Of a stretch of 64,000 nucleotides of DNA, positions 52,763-63,466 are shown one piece after another. Source of the DNA: Paroedura picta (taxonomy: Eukaryota > Chordata > Lepidosauria > Squamata > Gekkonidae). The position numbers and the translations under genes were made by a program. The notes beneath the pieces were generated by a model. It made no database searches. It saw only the letters and a program-made list of their open reading frames with translations, and was not told the origin of the DNA. The stretch lies in contig NC_135384.1 in the NCBI RefSeq assembly GCF_049243985.1, positions 19,030,501 through 19,094,500 of the forward strand, read 5' to 3'. The stretch's first letter is position 1, and each line of letters opens with the position of its first letter.

Positions 52763-53140
52763 TAAGGTCATAACAGAAACACTAGTGCATCAGAACAAAT
52801 GAGATGGAAGTGCAGGTGATAGGATGGAAGTGATGCCCCCCTTTCCTATTCAAGCAGGCTTTAGATTACACCATTTACAACACCTTTCAAGATAAACTGA
52901 TTCGTTTATGTAGAAATATTACAATCTAAACCCACTGAACACTGACTAAATCTGCACAGAACTACCATCTTACCCCCCAACGGCAAGTAAATTGTGTTGC
53001 AACAAAATTAAACAAATTCAGTGACACCTTCAGTGACTATTTAAAAGTCCAGCAAGCACTAGACTTTAGAACAGAAACTGTTCTAAAATCAATGTAAAAT
53101 TGGGTTTGATGCTTGAAGGTCACTTATTCTGAGCAACTGT

Positions 53141-53322
53141 TGTGCTGTCAAGTCACACCCAGTTTATATGACCCTCTAGGTGAGAGATTCTCACCTGCTT
53201 CTGTTTAGCACCCCTTGACTTCCTTGGTGACCTCCCATCCAGGTACTAACCAGGACTGATCCTGCTTAACTTCCAAGATCTGATAAGAGCAAGGCTAGCC
53301 TAGGCCATCGAGATCAGGGCTT
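53141..53322 (-). repeat. 5S-rRNA-derived SINE (5S-Sauria type)
   Basis: In reverse, CTCCCATCCAGGTACTAACC, GATCCTGCTTAACTTCCAAG and ATCTGATAAGAGC match 5S rRNA internal-promoter sequence. The adjoining GTGCTGTCAAGTCACACCCA matches the body of 5S-Sauria SINEs. It is diverged from a functional 5S gene. Confidence 0.85.
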
Positions 53323-53781
53323 CGCTGCATAGACATTTATAAACCAACCTATATTCGACATAAGGAGAGGTGCGGAAGGACGACTGCGAGATGCGGCAAA
53401 GCGGACCATGCCCCCCCCCCAAAAGGCTTCTACCCTGCACCAGCTCCGCTGAGCTCAACAGTGCTTACTCTTGAGTAAGCGCGCAGGATTCGGCTACGCA
53501 GTTGTCCGTCCTTTAGGCACCCCGTGGCCTTCCCTGAGAAAGGCGGAGGTGGGCACACCTCTGCAAGTACATTACCCTGCAGCGAGGAGCCACTGATATA
53601 GCCGACAGCCCAGCCAAGCTTCCCGACGGAGAGGGTCTCCCTAAGTTTAGGAATAACTAATCAAAAGAGGCGACAAGGCACTTCTAGGCCGCAGCCCCGC
53701 CCCCTCCTCCGTTTTCAGCCACCCAGGCTGGGCAACGACCCGACCTCTTCCCTTCGGCCCCTCTCCTCCTTCACCACTTAC

Positions 53782-53900
53782 CCACCGCCTCCTCAGACCT
53801 AAACGGGGCTGTGGGGCTTCCCCCACCCCCAGCTTCCTATACAAACGGCTATCACGGAGAAGAAACGAGAGACGGCGTCGAAACAATGGCGTCCGATGAC
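53782..53900 (-). other. DDX42: DDX42 non-coding exon 1 (5' UTR), start approximate
   Basis: A donor GGTGG/GTAAGT on the minus strand at 53782/53781 follows CpG-rich sequence. Splicing to the acceptor before 50604 places the ATG in exon 2. The transcription start is inferred to lie at about 53.88-53.95 kb. Confidence 0.55.
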
Positions 53901-54030
53901 GCCGTGACGTCACTGCGCCTGTCGGGGGCGACAAAATGGCTCCCCGTGCTTCGCGTCATAGAAACGGAAGGGCTAGAAGGGTCGCGCGCTCTTTCCGGAC
54001 GGCTGTTTGATCATAGAGTGTGAGAATGGA
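53860..54030. promoter_or_regulatory. DDX42: CpG-rich DDX42 promoter region
   Basis: The stretch is TATA-less and CpG-dense, with a palindromic CRE TGACGTCA at 53905-53912, a YY1-like AAAATGGC at 53933-53940 and an ETS-like TTCCGG near 53993. Function is inferred from motifs and position. Confidence 0.6.
53905..53912. promoter_or_regulatory. Cyclic-AMP response element TGACGTCA
   Basis: A perfect palindromic CREB/ATF site inside the CpG-rich core of the DDX42 promoter. Confidence 0.6.
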
Positions 54031-54457
54031 GAGGAAGCCTCCCTCTATCCCGTGCTGCGCTTTTTTGCACGGAAAGTGACCTTCATTTAAACAGAACAGG
54101 ATTTCAACCAGTCGATTAACAAAACATGTTCCATCGTGCATTTTACTGCTCACAATAGCAAGCGCGTGAACGTTTAGATCCGTTACGTTGGTGCATTTAT
54201 GTTAACAGCAGAAGCAAGCAACGAGACTGTTCCAAAGAAAAATCGGTTAAAACCGAGATCTAACCCCCCCCCCGGGGGGCAGGATTTAATTGCGCACTGA
54301 GCTATCCTTTGTTGGAGAGGATTGTTGTTAGAAATAAAAAGAAGCCACTGTCAGAAAGTTATAATTGAAGTTATATAAAGAATTGGAGTTATATAATAGG
54401 AATAACGAAATAGGTGGTCCTGCAGATATATGGGATAAGTAATAAAGCTGTGGAAGT

Positions 54458-54740
54458 TCCAGTTTTTCATTTCTAAACGATTGTCCTTGAATGTGTGTAA
54501 AGCATCCCACGCCTTTTGCAGTACTATTGTTTCTTTAATACCCTTTCTGGCCTGTTCTGGGGTGTTCCAGAGGCCTTTTGGCCTGGTAAGGGTTAATAAA
54601 AGTTTGGGATTTCTGTCTTTCCATTTCTAAAATATTGTTCTCAAGTGTTTGTAATATACCCCGCTGTTCTTTATGGTACTCATGACTGTTCCAAATTGTT
54701 CCAGAAGCTTTTATTTTATGTTATTAGACTTAGTTTTTTG
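54458..54740. repeat. Diverged tandem duplication, unit about 150 bp
   Basis: CATTTCTAAACGATTGTCCT and CATTTCTAAAATATTGTTCT begin two successive stretches. Each continues through a GTGT-TGTAA motif to a TGTTCCAGAGGCTTTT-like end. It lies upstream of DDX42. Confidence 0.45.
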
Positions 54741-55063
54741 CATTTGCATGAAAATTTTAACAAATGCAACTGTAACCTGGTCTGATTATTATAAGTCAGC
54801 TTTTAATGAAAGACCTTTTGTTTTCAGATAAACCATGCTGACACAGAAGGAAAACACAGATTAGCAGTGCAATCCTAAACAGAGTTAAGGCCCTTTAAAG
54901 TGCACTGAAGTCAACATAGAAAAAAGCTGTAAACACATTGGCCCAAGTGAAATCCAGAAAAAAATAAAGAAACCAAATAACGTTCCCTGTAATACAGGAG
55001 TCCCCAATGAGATACCCCCCCAACTAAGAGATGCCAGTCACCAAGAGGGACTTGGGGATCCTT

Positions 55064-55271
55064 TAAGGTGACTAGATTTTAACATTAGTAAAGTGGGACA
55101 CCATTGATGGGGGGGGTTCTTGATTTAAAATTTGGTCTATATGGAGCAACAAAAAGTTTCATAGAATGCAAAAATATTATTGTAATATGCATTTTTTAAT
55201 TTGAACATCAGTATAATTTGCCAGGTACCCCCAGATGCCTCTCCAAAAGTGGGAAAAATCTGGTCACCTTA
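55064..55271. mobile_element. MITE-like element, second copy, opposite orientation
   Basis: It is the reverse complement of the family at 51644-51852, with ends TAAGGTGACTAGATTTT and AAATCTGGTCACCTTA and a shared core (GGAGCAACAAAAAGTTTCAT). No matching 8-bp flank. Confidence 0.75.
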
Positions 55272-55979
55272 CCCTGGAATTACAGCTCAACCCGACTAAA
55301 GAGATCAGTTTCCTTAGAGAAAATGGCTGCTTTGAAGGGTGAATTCCATAGCATTATACTCCACTGAGGTTCCTCCCTGCCCATTCCCAGCTCTACCCCC
55401 AAAGGCTCCAGTTATTTCCCAACCCAGAACTGACAATATCTTTTCTACTGCCTAGCAAGTGTTTTAGGAGCCCACCGTGTGCCCACCACGTCTTGTAAGA
55501 ATCCTAAAGGTACTAGCAGGCTGAAAAAGCTTGTGGATTCCTGTTGTATTACCTTTCAATGAAGCTAACCAAAGAGCCACAAATCATGGCACAAGGTTTT
55601 GAATCCAATAAGCAGATGCTACATTAATTTTAAAAATGAAGCAGGAAAAACACCTTCCCCCCAATTTTTATAACATCTGCCCTCAGGAAAGGATTTACAG
55701 AATTCGAAGACCTGCTTAATGCTTTGTTGTCATTTGAGTAAGCCTCAACATTAGAAGATTTGTGTTTCTTTTGTTTGGAAGTTTGTGCGCTATTCTCCTT
55801 TAGGGACTGCGCTGCAATATATTGAGATGGAACAACATCTCTCTGGTCATCTCAGCACTCCTATCACTGGCTTCGGAGCCGAGGAAAGAAAACATTTATC
55901 TCCTAAAAACAAACCCACTAAAATAGCAGGAGAAAAGCAACGGGGTGGGTCCTGCTTCTCCTCTCCACGATCTCGCCCC
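55272..55979. other. Sequence between DDX42 and CCDC47 promoters
   Basis: No gene or recognised repeat is seen. Composition rises in GC toward the CCDC47 exon. Confidence 0.4.
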
Positions 55980-56144
55980 TCCCTTCCCCCCTTTCCATTC
56001 AGCCTCTGGGCGCCTGCGTGGACTTACGCAATCCACTTACTTTTACGAGGAAGAAGGCCTTGGAGAAAGGCAAAAGCGAGTGGAAATTCAGCAGGGAAGG
56101 GAGGTGGGCCTTGGAGGGAACGGCGTTGTCGTAGCGTTACACTC
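55980..56144 (+). promoter_or_regulatory. CCDC47: CCDC47 CpG-rich promoter and probable non-coding exon 1
   Basis: A GC-rich stretch ends in TTACACTCAG/GTGAGG, a good donor at 56145. The next usable acceptor in frame with CCDC47 is before 58722. The transcription start is not resolved. Confidence 0.5.
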
Positions 56145-58033
56145 AGGTGAGGGGGGGTGTCGAGGCGTTGGGGGGGGGGGGTGCCGGTACCGCTGGGAGG
56201 TTTACATTGCTGAAAGAGACTAGCTTTCCCGTTCTCTCTTTCAACTGAAGCTTGTGTATAATTGAAACAGCCCCCCCCTCCCCGTCTTCCATGTTTTCTT
56301 TAATTTGAGGTCGTTATTGGGGCGGGAGAACGAATAGGGACCCCACCAAGACCAACTTCCTTTTTTCTCCCAAAGCTGAGGAGATTTGGGGGGGGGGGTC
56401 GGATGTATAAAGAATCAAAGTTTCATATTTGTTAGTCCCAAACTTGTGGTTAAAGGTAATGATTGTTTTCCTTTCACACATCCTTTGTGAAGGTGTGGGC
56501 CATTCTTGTGCACTTCACAGCGCAATCCTAAACAGAATTGCCATCTTCGCACTCTGCTGAGGTTACTAGGTTTAGAAGAGCTTAATTATACTTAGCGTGG
56601 AGCGGTTCCTTCCTTCCGGTGTTTAATTTGTTTTGTTTTCACTGGATGGATGGGGGCCAGTTTTTGAAGAAAGGAATTCCAATTCCTGTGTCTTTCTGTG
56701 ATCAAAATCTTGCAGTAATCAGGCATGTGGTATTCTTGTAGCCTTGGCTTATGTTAGAAAATGTCAGCCCACTGGATCTCGTGTGCTTGGAAATTTGACA
56801 CTGGCACTTCTTTCCACACCAGTTTTAAACCGAGGCTGTGTGTTCACTTTCAGTGTCCTCTTAAACAGAGTTATACCTTTCTGTGTCTATGGAAGTTAGT
56901 GAGTTAAGTGGGGTATAATGATGCTTAGGATAATATGGTTAATGTGGGTAAGTGATCTGATAGAAATATAAGACATAAAAAAAATAAAACTCTTCACTGC
57001 ATTTTATTCAGACTTAGAATTTTAAAGAATGGTAAATTTCCCTTAGTGTATAGGCTTATGCTATTGAAGCAGAATAGCAGTGTACATTCACACAAATGTC
57101 TAACGTTGGTGGGGACAACAGAGATATTTGGTATATTTAGAATAGGTAGAGTCAGGACATTTTCGCACACACTAAAAATAGTGTTACGCCAGCTGAACGG
57201 TGTAGTGTTAAACATTGTCATGCCTCCCGGCCACTCCTCATCTTTTTGCTATCTAGCTTTAGTCTGCCACCATTTCGCGCTTCACGCCCTCCACAAGCAC
57301 TGCTGGAAATGGAGGAATCATCATAGAATAATAGAGTTAGAAGGGACCTCCCAAACCGGAATTTGGCCGTATTGTATGGACAGAGACTGTTTCCGCAGTA
57401 GCGATATATTGTTCATATTTGCATTTTAAAGGGTCGTCTTTTTCATCTGTTTCTGCACTAAATATGGTTCTTCAATCATAATCACAAATTGCCCCTCACT
57501 TGCCCTGCAGCAAAGGAATCCCAGAAAACCAGAGTTATTATTTTCAAGCAGGGTCTAAGGCTGTCCAATGTGGAAATGCAATTGTTTTTTTTTCCTGCAC
57601 CCACCACTTTGAATCATTTGCGAATGGCACCTCCCTTACTGTCATCCTTCCCCCCTTTCCTTCCCCTCTCTACCTCCTTTCTGAAAAATCTGCCTTTTGT
57701 TTACAGCTCTTTGGAGGATTGTGCTGAAAGTTACGGTTTGGCCTTGTTTCTCTTTTCTAAGCTTGTCTGTTCTTGTGTGTAAAAATGAAGATGATAGGTG
57801 GGACAGAGAAATGGTCTGGTTGCTGCTTCTAATCTTAGACTGCATAACCTAAATGGCATCCCTTTTTAGGGGCTGCTCCTTGTGGCTGTGAGCTACGGAA
57901 AGGTTTGATTTTATAAGCAGCGAGTATTGATAGTAGGTCATCACAGCTTTATAAGTGTAAAAGGAGGTTGTTGCAGGTGGAATTGTAATTTCAAGATTTG
58001 CAGCTGGAACACTTTCTTATTTACTGTCTAGGG

Positions 58034-58215
58034 CAGTGGTTCTCTACCTTGGGGTCAGGACCCAAATTGGGGTCGCCTGGCCCCTTCCTCGGGGTCGCCA
58101 GGTTGGTGGCTGCCGCCATGGCAGCAGCAGGTGACTGCAGCGGGTGGTGGTGGCAGGCGGAGGTAGGTAGACAACAGGTGGCGCAGCCGCTGCCACCACA
58201 GCTGCTTGCTGGAAG
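58034..58215. mobile_element. hAT-like fragment in CCDC47 intron 1
   Basis: It begins CAGTGGTTCTCTACC, then GGGGTCGCCTGGCCCCTTCC. This is the head of a hAT-type repeat. The right end is unclear. Confidence 0.45.
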
Positions 58216-58376
58216 AAGGTAGATAGCCTTTGATCTCTAATAGCAGCATTTTGGTTTCTCTTTGTAAAGTACACTGAATTCTAGGGGATTGATTGGCTGT
58301 TTAACAAAGGATTATCATTGGCTGTATTTGGTTGTGACGTAGTCTACTGATGTAACATAATTGATTTTTGCTATAT

Positions 58377-58535
58377 ATTTCCTGTCATGTAAGAAGATCT
58401 CAGTCTGACGAAAAGTGCATGCACTCGAAAGCTCACACCTTGAATAAATCTTTGTTAGTCTTAAAGGTGCTACTGGACTCTGATTTTATTGTGCTACTTC
58501 AGACCAACACAGCTACTCATTTGAATCTAACAATA
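58377..58535 (+). repeat. Interspersed-repeat 3' end (reference copy of the foldback family)
   Basis: CTCGAAAGCTCACACCTTGA, TTAGTCTTAAAGGTGCTACT and CTTCAGACCAACACAGCTAC form the unit. Pieces recur at 12785, 38339 and 52395-52762. The LINE or SINE family was not identified. Confidence 0.6.
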
Positions 58536-58721
58536 TATCTATAACAATTCCAACAGTAAATATAAGTTTAACAGGTTACCATAATTAATTCATGGTATAT
58601 ATTGTCTATTATATTGCCTTAGAAAAGTGAGTTGCCTATCTCCGCAGTGTTGCCATAAGGAGAAAATAAAATTGTGCTTTTGTAGTCTGAAGATGTTGGT
58701 GTGTGTTTTTTCTTTCTCCAG

Positions 58722-58984
58722 TAACGATGAGAACTGAAGGCTTCCTAGTGGTTGTTCTCTTAATCCCCTGGGGTATTTCTCTGGCAAAGTTTGATGAATT
58801 TGACAATGGTGACGACATTGTGGAATATGACGATAACGACTTTGCTGAATTTGAAGATGTGATTGAAGATACTGTGACAGAATCTCCCCAGAGGATTGTC
58901 ACAACAGAGGATGATGAGGAGGAGGCCACCATTGAGCTTGAAGATCAAGATGAAAGTCTTGACTTTGAAGATGCAGATGCACAG
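58722..58984 (+). CDS. CCDC47: CCDC47 first coding exon
   Basis: The acceptor is TTTCTCCAG and there are five 5' UTR bases before the ATG at 58727. It encodes the signal peptide and the acidic region to LDFEDADAQ. The donor is GTGATG. Confidence 0.93.
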
Positions 58985-61900
58985 GTGATGTTTGATAACC
59001 TAGAACAAGGGAAGAATGCTGAAATAAGAGCAATGGGGTTTGGCTCAACTTCTATCCAGATCAATTTAAGTTTAGATTCTGTATAATATGTGTGATAACG
59101 TATAGAATACAGGCTTGTTCCAGAGTCCTGCAGGGATTTGCACATACACACATTAATCTGTAAGTACCCTGGTATATATACTTAGGGTTCTGCATGCATT
59201 CCCAATTTCCTTAATCTTTGTACAGTGGGCTTTCCCAAAACTCAGTGTACCCAATCTGCAATGTGCATGAACATGGATTGCTTCCACCAGTCAGAGTGTT
59301 ATGTAAGTGTCCATCTAGCATGTTCTAGCTCCTGGCTATATTTTTGACATATTCGTAGTTCTATTGAGTTCTCACCTTTGTTAACATTATCTATCTTCTA
59401 CTTTACCTAAGCTCATATTTGTAAAATAAGCACCTATATTCTTAAGGGTGTCATTCCCCATGTAGACTAAGCTGTTGCTTATAAAAGCTTGGGTTATAGA
59501 ATCATAGAGTTGGAAGGGACTTTCAGGGTCATCTAATCCAACCCCCTGCACCATGCACGAACTCTACAACTACCTGGCTACCCACAGGGACCCTAATTTC
59601 ATGCCCCAGTGATCCCCCCACCAAAAATCTCCAGAATTCAGCCTGGCCTGGAAGAAATTCACGTACCATCCTTCGGGGGGTGATCAACAGTTCCTTGGAT
59701 ATTCAAGGAAGAACCACAAGAGACAAACACTGACACGTCCCTTCCTACCCACTCACTCACAATCTGCCTTTCATAAAATCAGCATTTCTGTCAGATGACC
59801 ATCTAGCCTCTGCTTAAAAACCTCTAAAGAAGGAGAACCCACAACTTCCCAAGGAAGCCTGTTCCACTGACGAACCGCTCTAATTGTTAAGAATTTCTTC
59901 CGGATGTTTAGTCAAAAATTCTTTTGAATTAATTTCAACTTATTGGTTCTGGTCCAAATTTCTTGAGTAACAGAAAACAACTCTGCTCCATCTTCTTTAT
60001 GACATCCCTTCAAGTAGTTGAAGATGATTATCATATCACCTCTTAGTTGTCTTCTCTCCAGTCTAAACAGACCAAGCTCCCTCAACCTTTCCTCATACAA
60101 TTTTCTTTCCAAACCCCTCACCATCATTGTTGTCCTCCTTTGGTCTCACTCCAGTTTCTCTACATCTTCCTTCAGTTGTGGTGCCCAAGTGAGGTCTTAC
60201 CAGAGCAGTAAAACAGTAATATCACCTCCCATGATCTGGACAGTATACTTTAATGCAGCCCCGAATCCCATCAATCTCTATAGATGTCAAACTGATGGGT
60301 CGGTAGTTACCTGGGTCCTACTTTTTCCTCTTCTTGAAGATGGGGACAACATTTGCCTGTTTCCAATCTTCTGCCACTTCACGTTATCCAAGAATTGTCA
60401 AAAATAATGAACAGAGGCTTACAAATTACATTTGCAATCTCTTTTTTTAGGGCTCTTGGATGCAGTTTGTCTGGCCTAGAGGATTTGTTTTCATTTAAAG
60501 AAACTAGTGTTCCTGGACTGCCTCTACAGTGATCATAGGCCACAATTCCCATTCCATATCACGTGAAATTATTTTGCCATTTTGAGCACGATTCCCCTTG
60601 CGAGAGATGACTGAGGATAAGTAGGAAATGAGCAGCTCAGCCTCTCTTACATGTTACAATGTCACTTCCTTGTCCCTGCAATGGTCTTGCCATGTCCTTA
60701 TTTTCTTCTTTAAAAATAACTAAAAAAACTTTTTTGTTGCTGTTCTTAGCATTTCTTGCTAGCCTAAGCTCATACTGAGCTTTAGCTTTTCTAGCACTCT
60801 CCCTACATGTATTTATTTTTTTTATATTCCTCCTTGGTTATGGTTATAAGGTCCTTCTAAATGAGTCTTTTTTATTACTCAGTTCTTTTGAAAGCTGTTT
60901 ATAGAGCCATCCTAGTTTCTCTAGCTTCCTCCCAGTTTTCCTTCTCAAGGGAATTCTCTTTGATTGTGCCTTTAGTATTTCACTTTTGAGAAACTCCCAA
61001 CCTTCTTGGACTTCCATCTCTTGAAGTTTTTCTGACCAAAGGATTCCAGCATAACTTAAAGGTTGTTCAAAATTTTTCTCCTGAAGTCCAGCCTGTATGT
61101 GTGACGATGTATCGCTTTTGTCTTCCCAAAGATCATAGTCCAAAATCACATGGTCACTACTACCAAGTGCACCCACAACTGGTTCTTCCGTGTTGGTGAG
61201 AATCAAGTGAAAAATAGTAGACAAATTAGTCTTTGTTAGAAAGCTCTCTGTCTTGGAACTACTGGAGGCCATCTTTAGAGCAACAAAAATTAGTGGGACA
61301 ACCAAGCTTTAAAATGTGTGCACACATTTATTGACTATTGGAGCACTGAATAATAGGTTTCCCTGGAGATCCAATGTGACAGGAGCAAGCAACTCCCAGG
61401 TGTATGCCAGCAGCCGTACACTAGACGATTTTGTTTGGCACTCAGGGCTGGATCTCTGCACAGGCATCCAAGGCACTGAAAACACTGTTTGGCTCCAGGG
61501 GTGCAGGAGAAGGCAACAGGTATGCCTTCTGTTTATTGTCACTTCCCTGATTGCATAATGTAAATCCCTGAGATGTGGGTTGTTCTGCTGGTTTCTGGTT
61601 TGGTTCCACTGTGTCTTCAAGTACAACCTTTGTCCCTTATCTCACACCTCAGTGTGTTTGATGCCTCACCAATATCTTTACAGATCAATATAAATCTAAT
61701 AATAATCATAATAATAATGCCGCCCCCCCCAAGTACTTGGGCCAAAAAGGTTGCTCACCCCTGATTTATGATGATACCAAATGGTTGTGATATAGCACTG
61801 TAAATACTGCAGTAGCTGAAAAGAATCAGCGAAGATCTGAAACATCTCTGGTTCATGCCTCATCTTAAAGTGACATGACTAGATGGCCTTAGGCAAGACC

Positions 61901-62328
61901 ATTCTCTTTCAGTCTCAGGCTCCCTGCTTGCAATATAATACTGGTTCATGTGTAATGAATCTGTTGTAAGGGTTCATGTGAGGACATGAATTGGGTCCCA
62001 GTGTTCTGTTCCATTCACCATTGAGCCTTCCTGTAGAGGAAAACTCCACTGTTGGCAGAATGAAACATTTGGTTCTAACCCATTGTATCTATAATGATTT
62101 GAATCCTGAAAGAACTATAAAAATGCTGAGAGTTATAAAGTGCCAGGGTAAATGAGCTCTATGCTTGTAGAAGCCTGTATTACTGAAACATCCGACACTT
62201 AAGCACCTTGTACTTTATAGGAAGGTGATACAGAGAGTGAGCCATACGACGATGAAGAATTTGAAGGTTATGAAGAGAAACCTGATACATCTCCTGGCAA
62301 AAATGAAGATCTTATAAAAATTATTACT
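58727..62328 (+). CDS. CCDC47: CCDC47 (calumin), N-terminal coding exons; gene continues past the window
   Basis: CCDC47 is an ER membrane protein involved in calcium handling and, with TMCO1 and partners, in multipass membrane-protein insertion. Two coding exons are seen: 58727-58984 and 62221-62328. They join in phase 0. Residues 1-20 ([20 protein letters not shown]) form a signal peptide, followed by [20 protein letters not shown] and a long Asp/Glu-rich luminal stretch (VTESPQR conserved), ending [10 protein letters not shown]. The start is the first ATG after the acceptor TTTCTCCAG and aligns with the human start. The signal peptide differs from human while the acidic part is closely similar, as usual for this gene. 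The transmembrane segment and coiled coil lie off the right edge. Confidence 0.93.
59488..61290 (-). mobile_element. CR1 LINE, minus strand, in CCDC47 intron 2
   Basis: The 3' end (TCATAGAGTTGGAAGGGACT) is at the left. Minus-strand frames read [20 protein letters not shown] and, at 61305-60844, [20 protein letters not shown] in the endonuclease-linker region. The central reverse transcriptase is largely deleted near 60240. Confidence 0.85.
62221..62328 (+). CDS. CCDC47: CCDC47 second coding exon
   Basis: The 108-nt, phase-0 exon encodes [20 protein letters not shown] and [16 protein letters not shown]. The acceptor is CTTTATAG and the donor GTAAGT. Confidence 0.93.
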
Positions 62329-62634
62329 GTAAGTGCCCATGGTGATGTGTTTACATTTCTCTTAATTGTACTAGGTCATAGTGTGTGTGTGTCAAAAGAA
62401 TGCTAGTCTAAATCAATATCAGTGTAAATCATTTTACATAGAATCCTTCTAGCTGAGTACTTTGCCTTAAGTTGAGGCCATCCTTGCCAACCTATACAAA
62501 ACCGGCAAGGACCCCCACCTTCCCAGAAGCTCAGAAGATATTTCACTGGCCCCGACGGATGAGAGGATTAGCTCTTCTACTTCGCAATGTATTTGGACGA
62601 TGAGACGTGTGCTGGTAATTGGTTCTTCCTGTTA

Positions 62635-63055
62635 ATGTCCAAGGCTTATGAAGAGAAAGAAAAATAATGCAGATAAATGACTGGCTATGTCATTGGCGTC
62701 ATTGGAAAAGTCATGTTGCCATGATGAGGCTCTTCTGTTGGGAGATGGTTTTGTATCTTATCAGGGTGGGGAGAAATGTCCTTGTAAAGAGGGCGTTAAA
62801 CTAAGTCCAATGGGGGAGCGAGATATACACCCAAAGACTATTTCAATGATGATGACTGTAGATGGGATATTTAAAAACACTGCATATTTAAAGGGAATGG
62901 CACATATGCAGGGAACTATTAACTTAGTTCAAAACTAAAACCCTGAAGGATTACAGTATCTCTACACTAATGCACAGAGTATAGGAAACAAGCAGGAAGA
63001 AGTCCTAATAAAGTAAGGGGACTATGATTTTACTAGAATTAAAGCCCGTTGTAGC
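62635..63055 (+). mobile_element. CR1 LINE, ORF1 end to ORF2 start
   Basis: GCAGATAAATGACTGGCTAT, GGAATGGCACATATGCAGGG and CAGAGTATAGGAAACAAGCA match the composite CR1 at 31590-31790 and 34330-34450, in the same order. It shows how that region looks without the 2.5-kb insertion. Confidence 0.8.
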
Positions 63056-63184
63056 TGATACAATAGGCACTAGCAGGGGGGAAGGGAGGAAAATAGCAAA
63101 GAGTGAGGGAGATAGAAAGGAAGAGAGTGATTAAGATAAAGAGAGCTTGACATTGGGAAGAGGAAGGAGAGGGGTTATCCAGTC

Positions 63185-63466
63185 TGTAATAATTTTCTCT
63201 TATTAGTCGCTAATGTAAATTTTATATCTCTTTTCCATACCATCTCCCATTGCTCAAGATTAATACTATGCCCTATATTTTGTGTTCAGCAAATCATTGA
63301 TTCTTTTATGACTTCCTTCTCAGTGTCTTTTTTAGTAACATGTTATAGATCTTTGCTATTAATTTCTCTTCTTGTTCATATATACACAGATCAGTCTCAT
63401 TCTTTAAATTTTCAAACTGATAAATCTGTCTGTCAGTTTTAATAATTCTCATATAATTTTCTAAAT
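63185..63466 (-). mobile_element. L1-type LINE ORF2 fragment
   Basis: The minus-strand frame reads NYMRIIKTDRQIYQFENLKN and ETDLCIYEQEEKLIAKIYNM, then LLKK. This looks like the post-reverse-transcriptase region of squamate L1 ORF2. A hAT element interrupts it at 63467. Confidence 0.65.

Noticed and set aside
53141-53322. Possible 5S rRNA gene
   Set aside because: It is diverged from 5S rRNA and joined to a SINE body, so it is a 5S-derived SINE.
55785-56223. Open frames near the CCDC47 promoter
   Set aside because: They cross the probable exon 1 donor and have no conserved domain; the known CCDC47 start is in the next exon.
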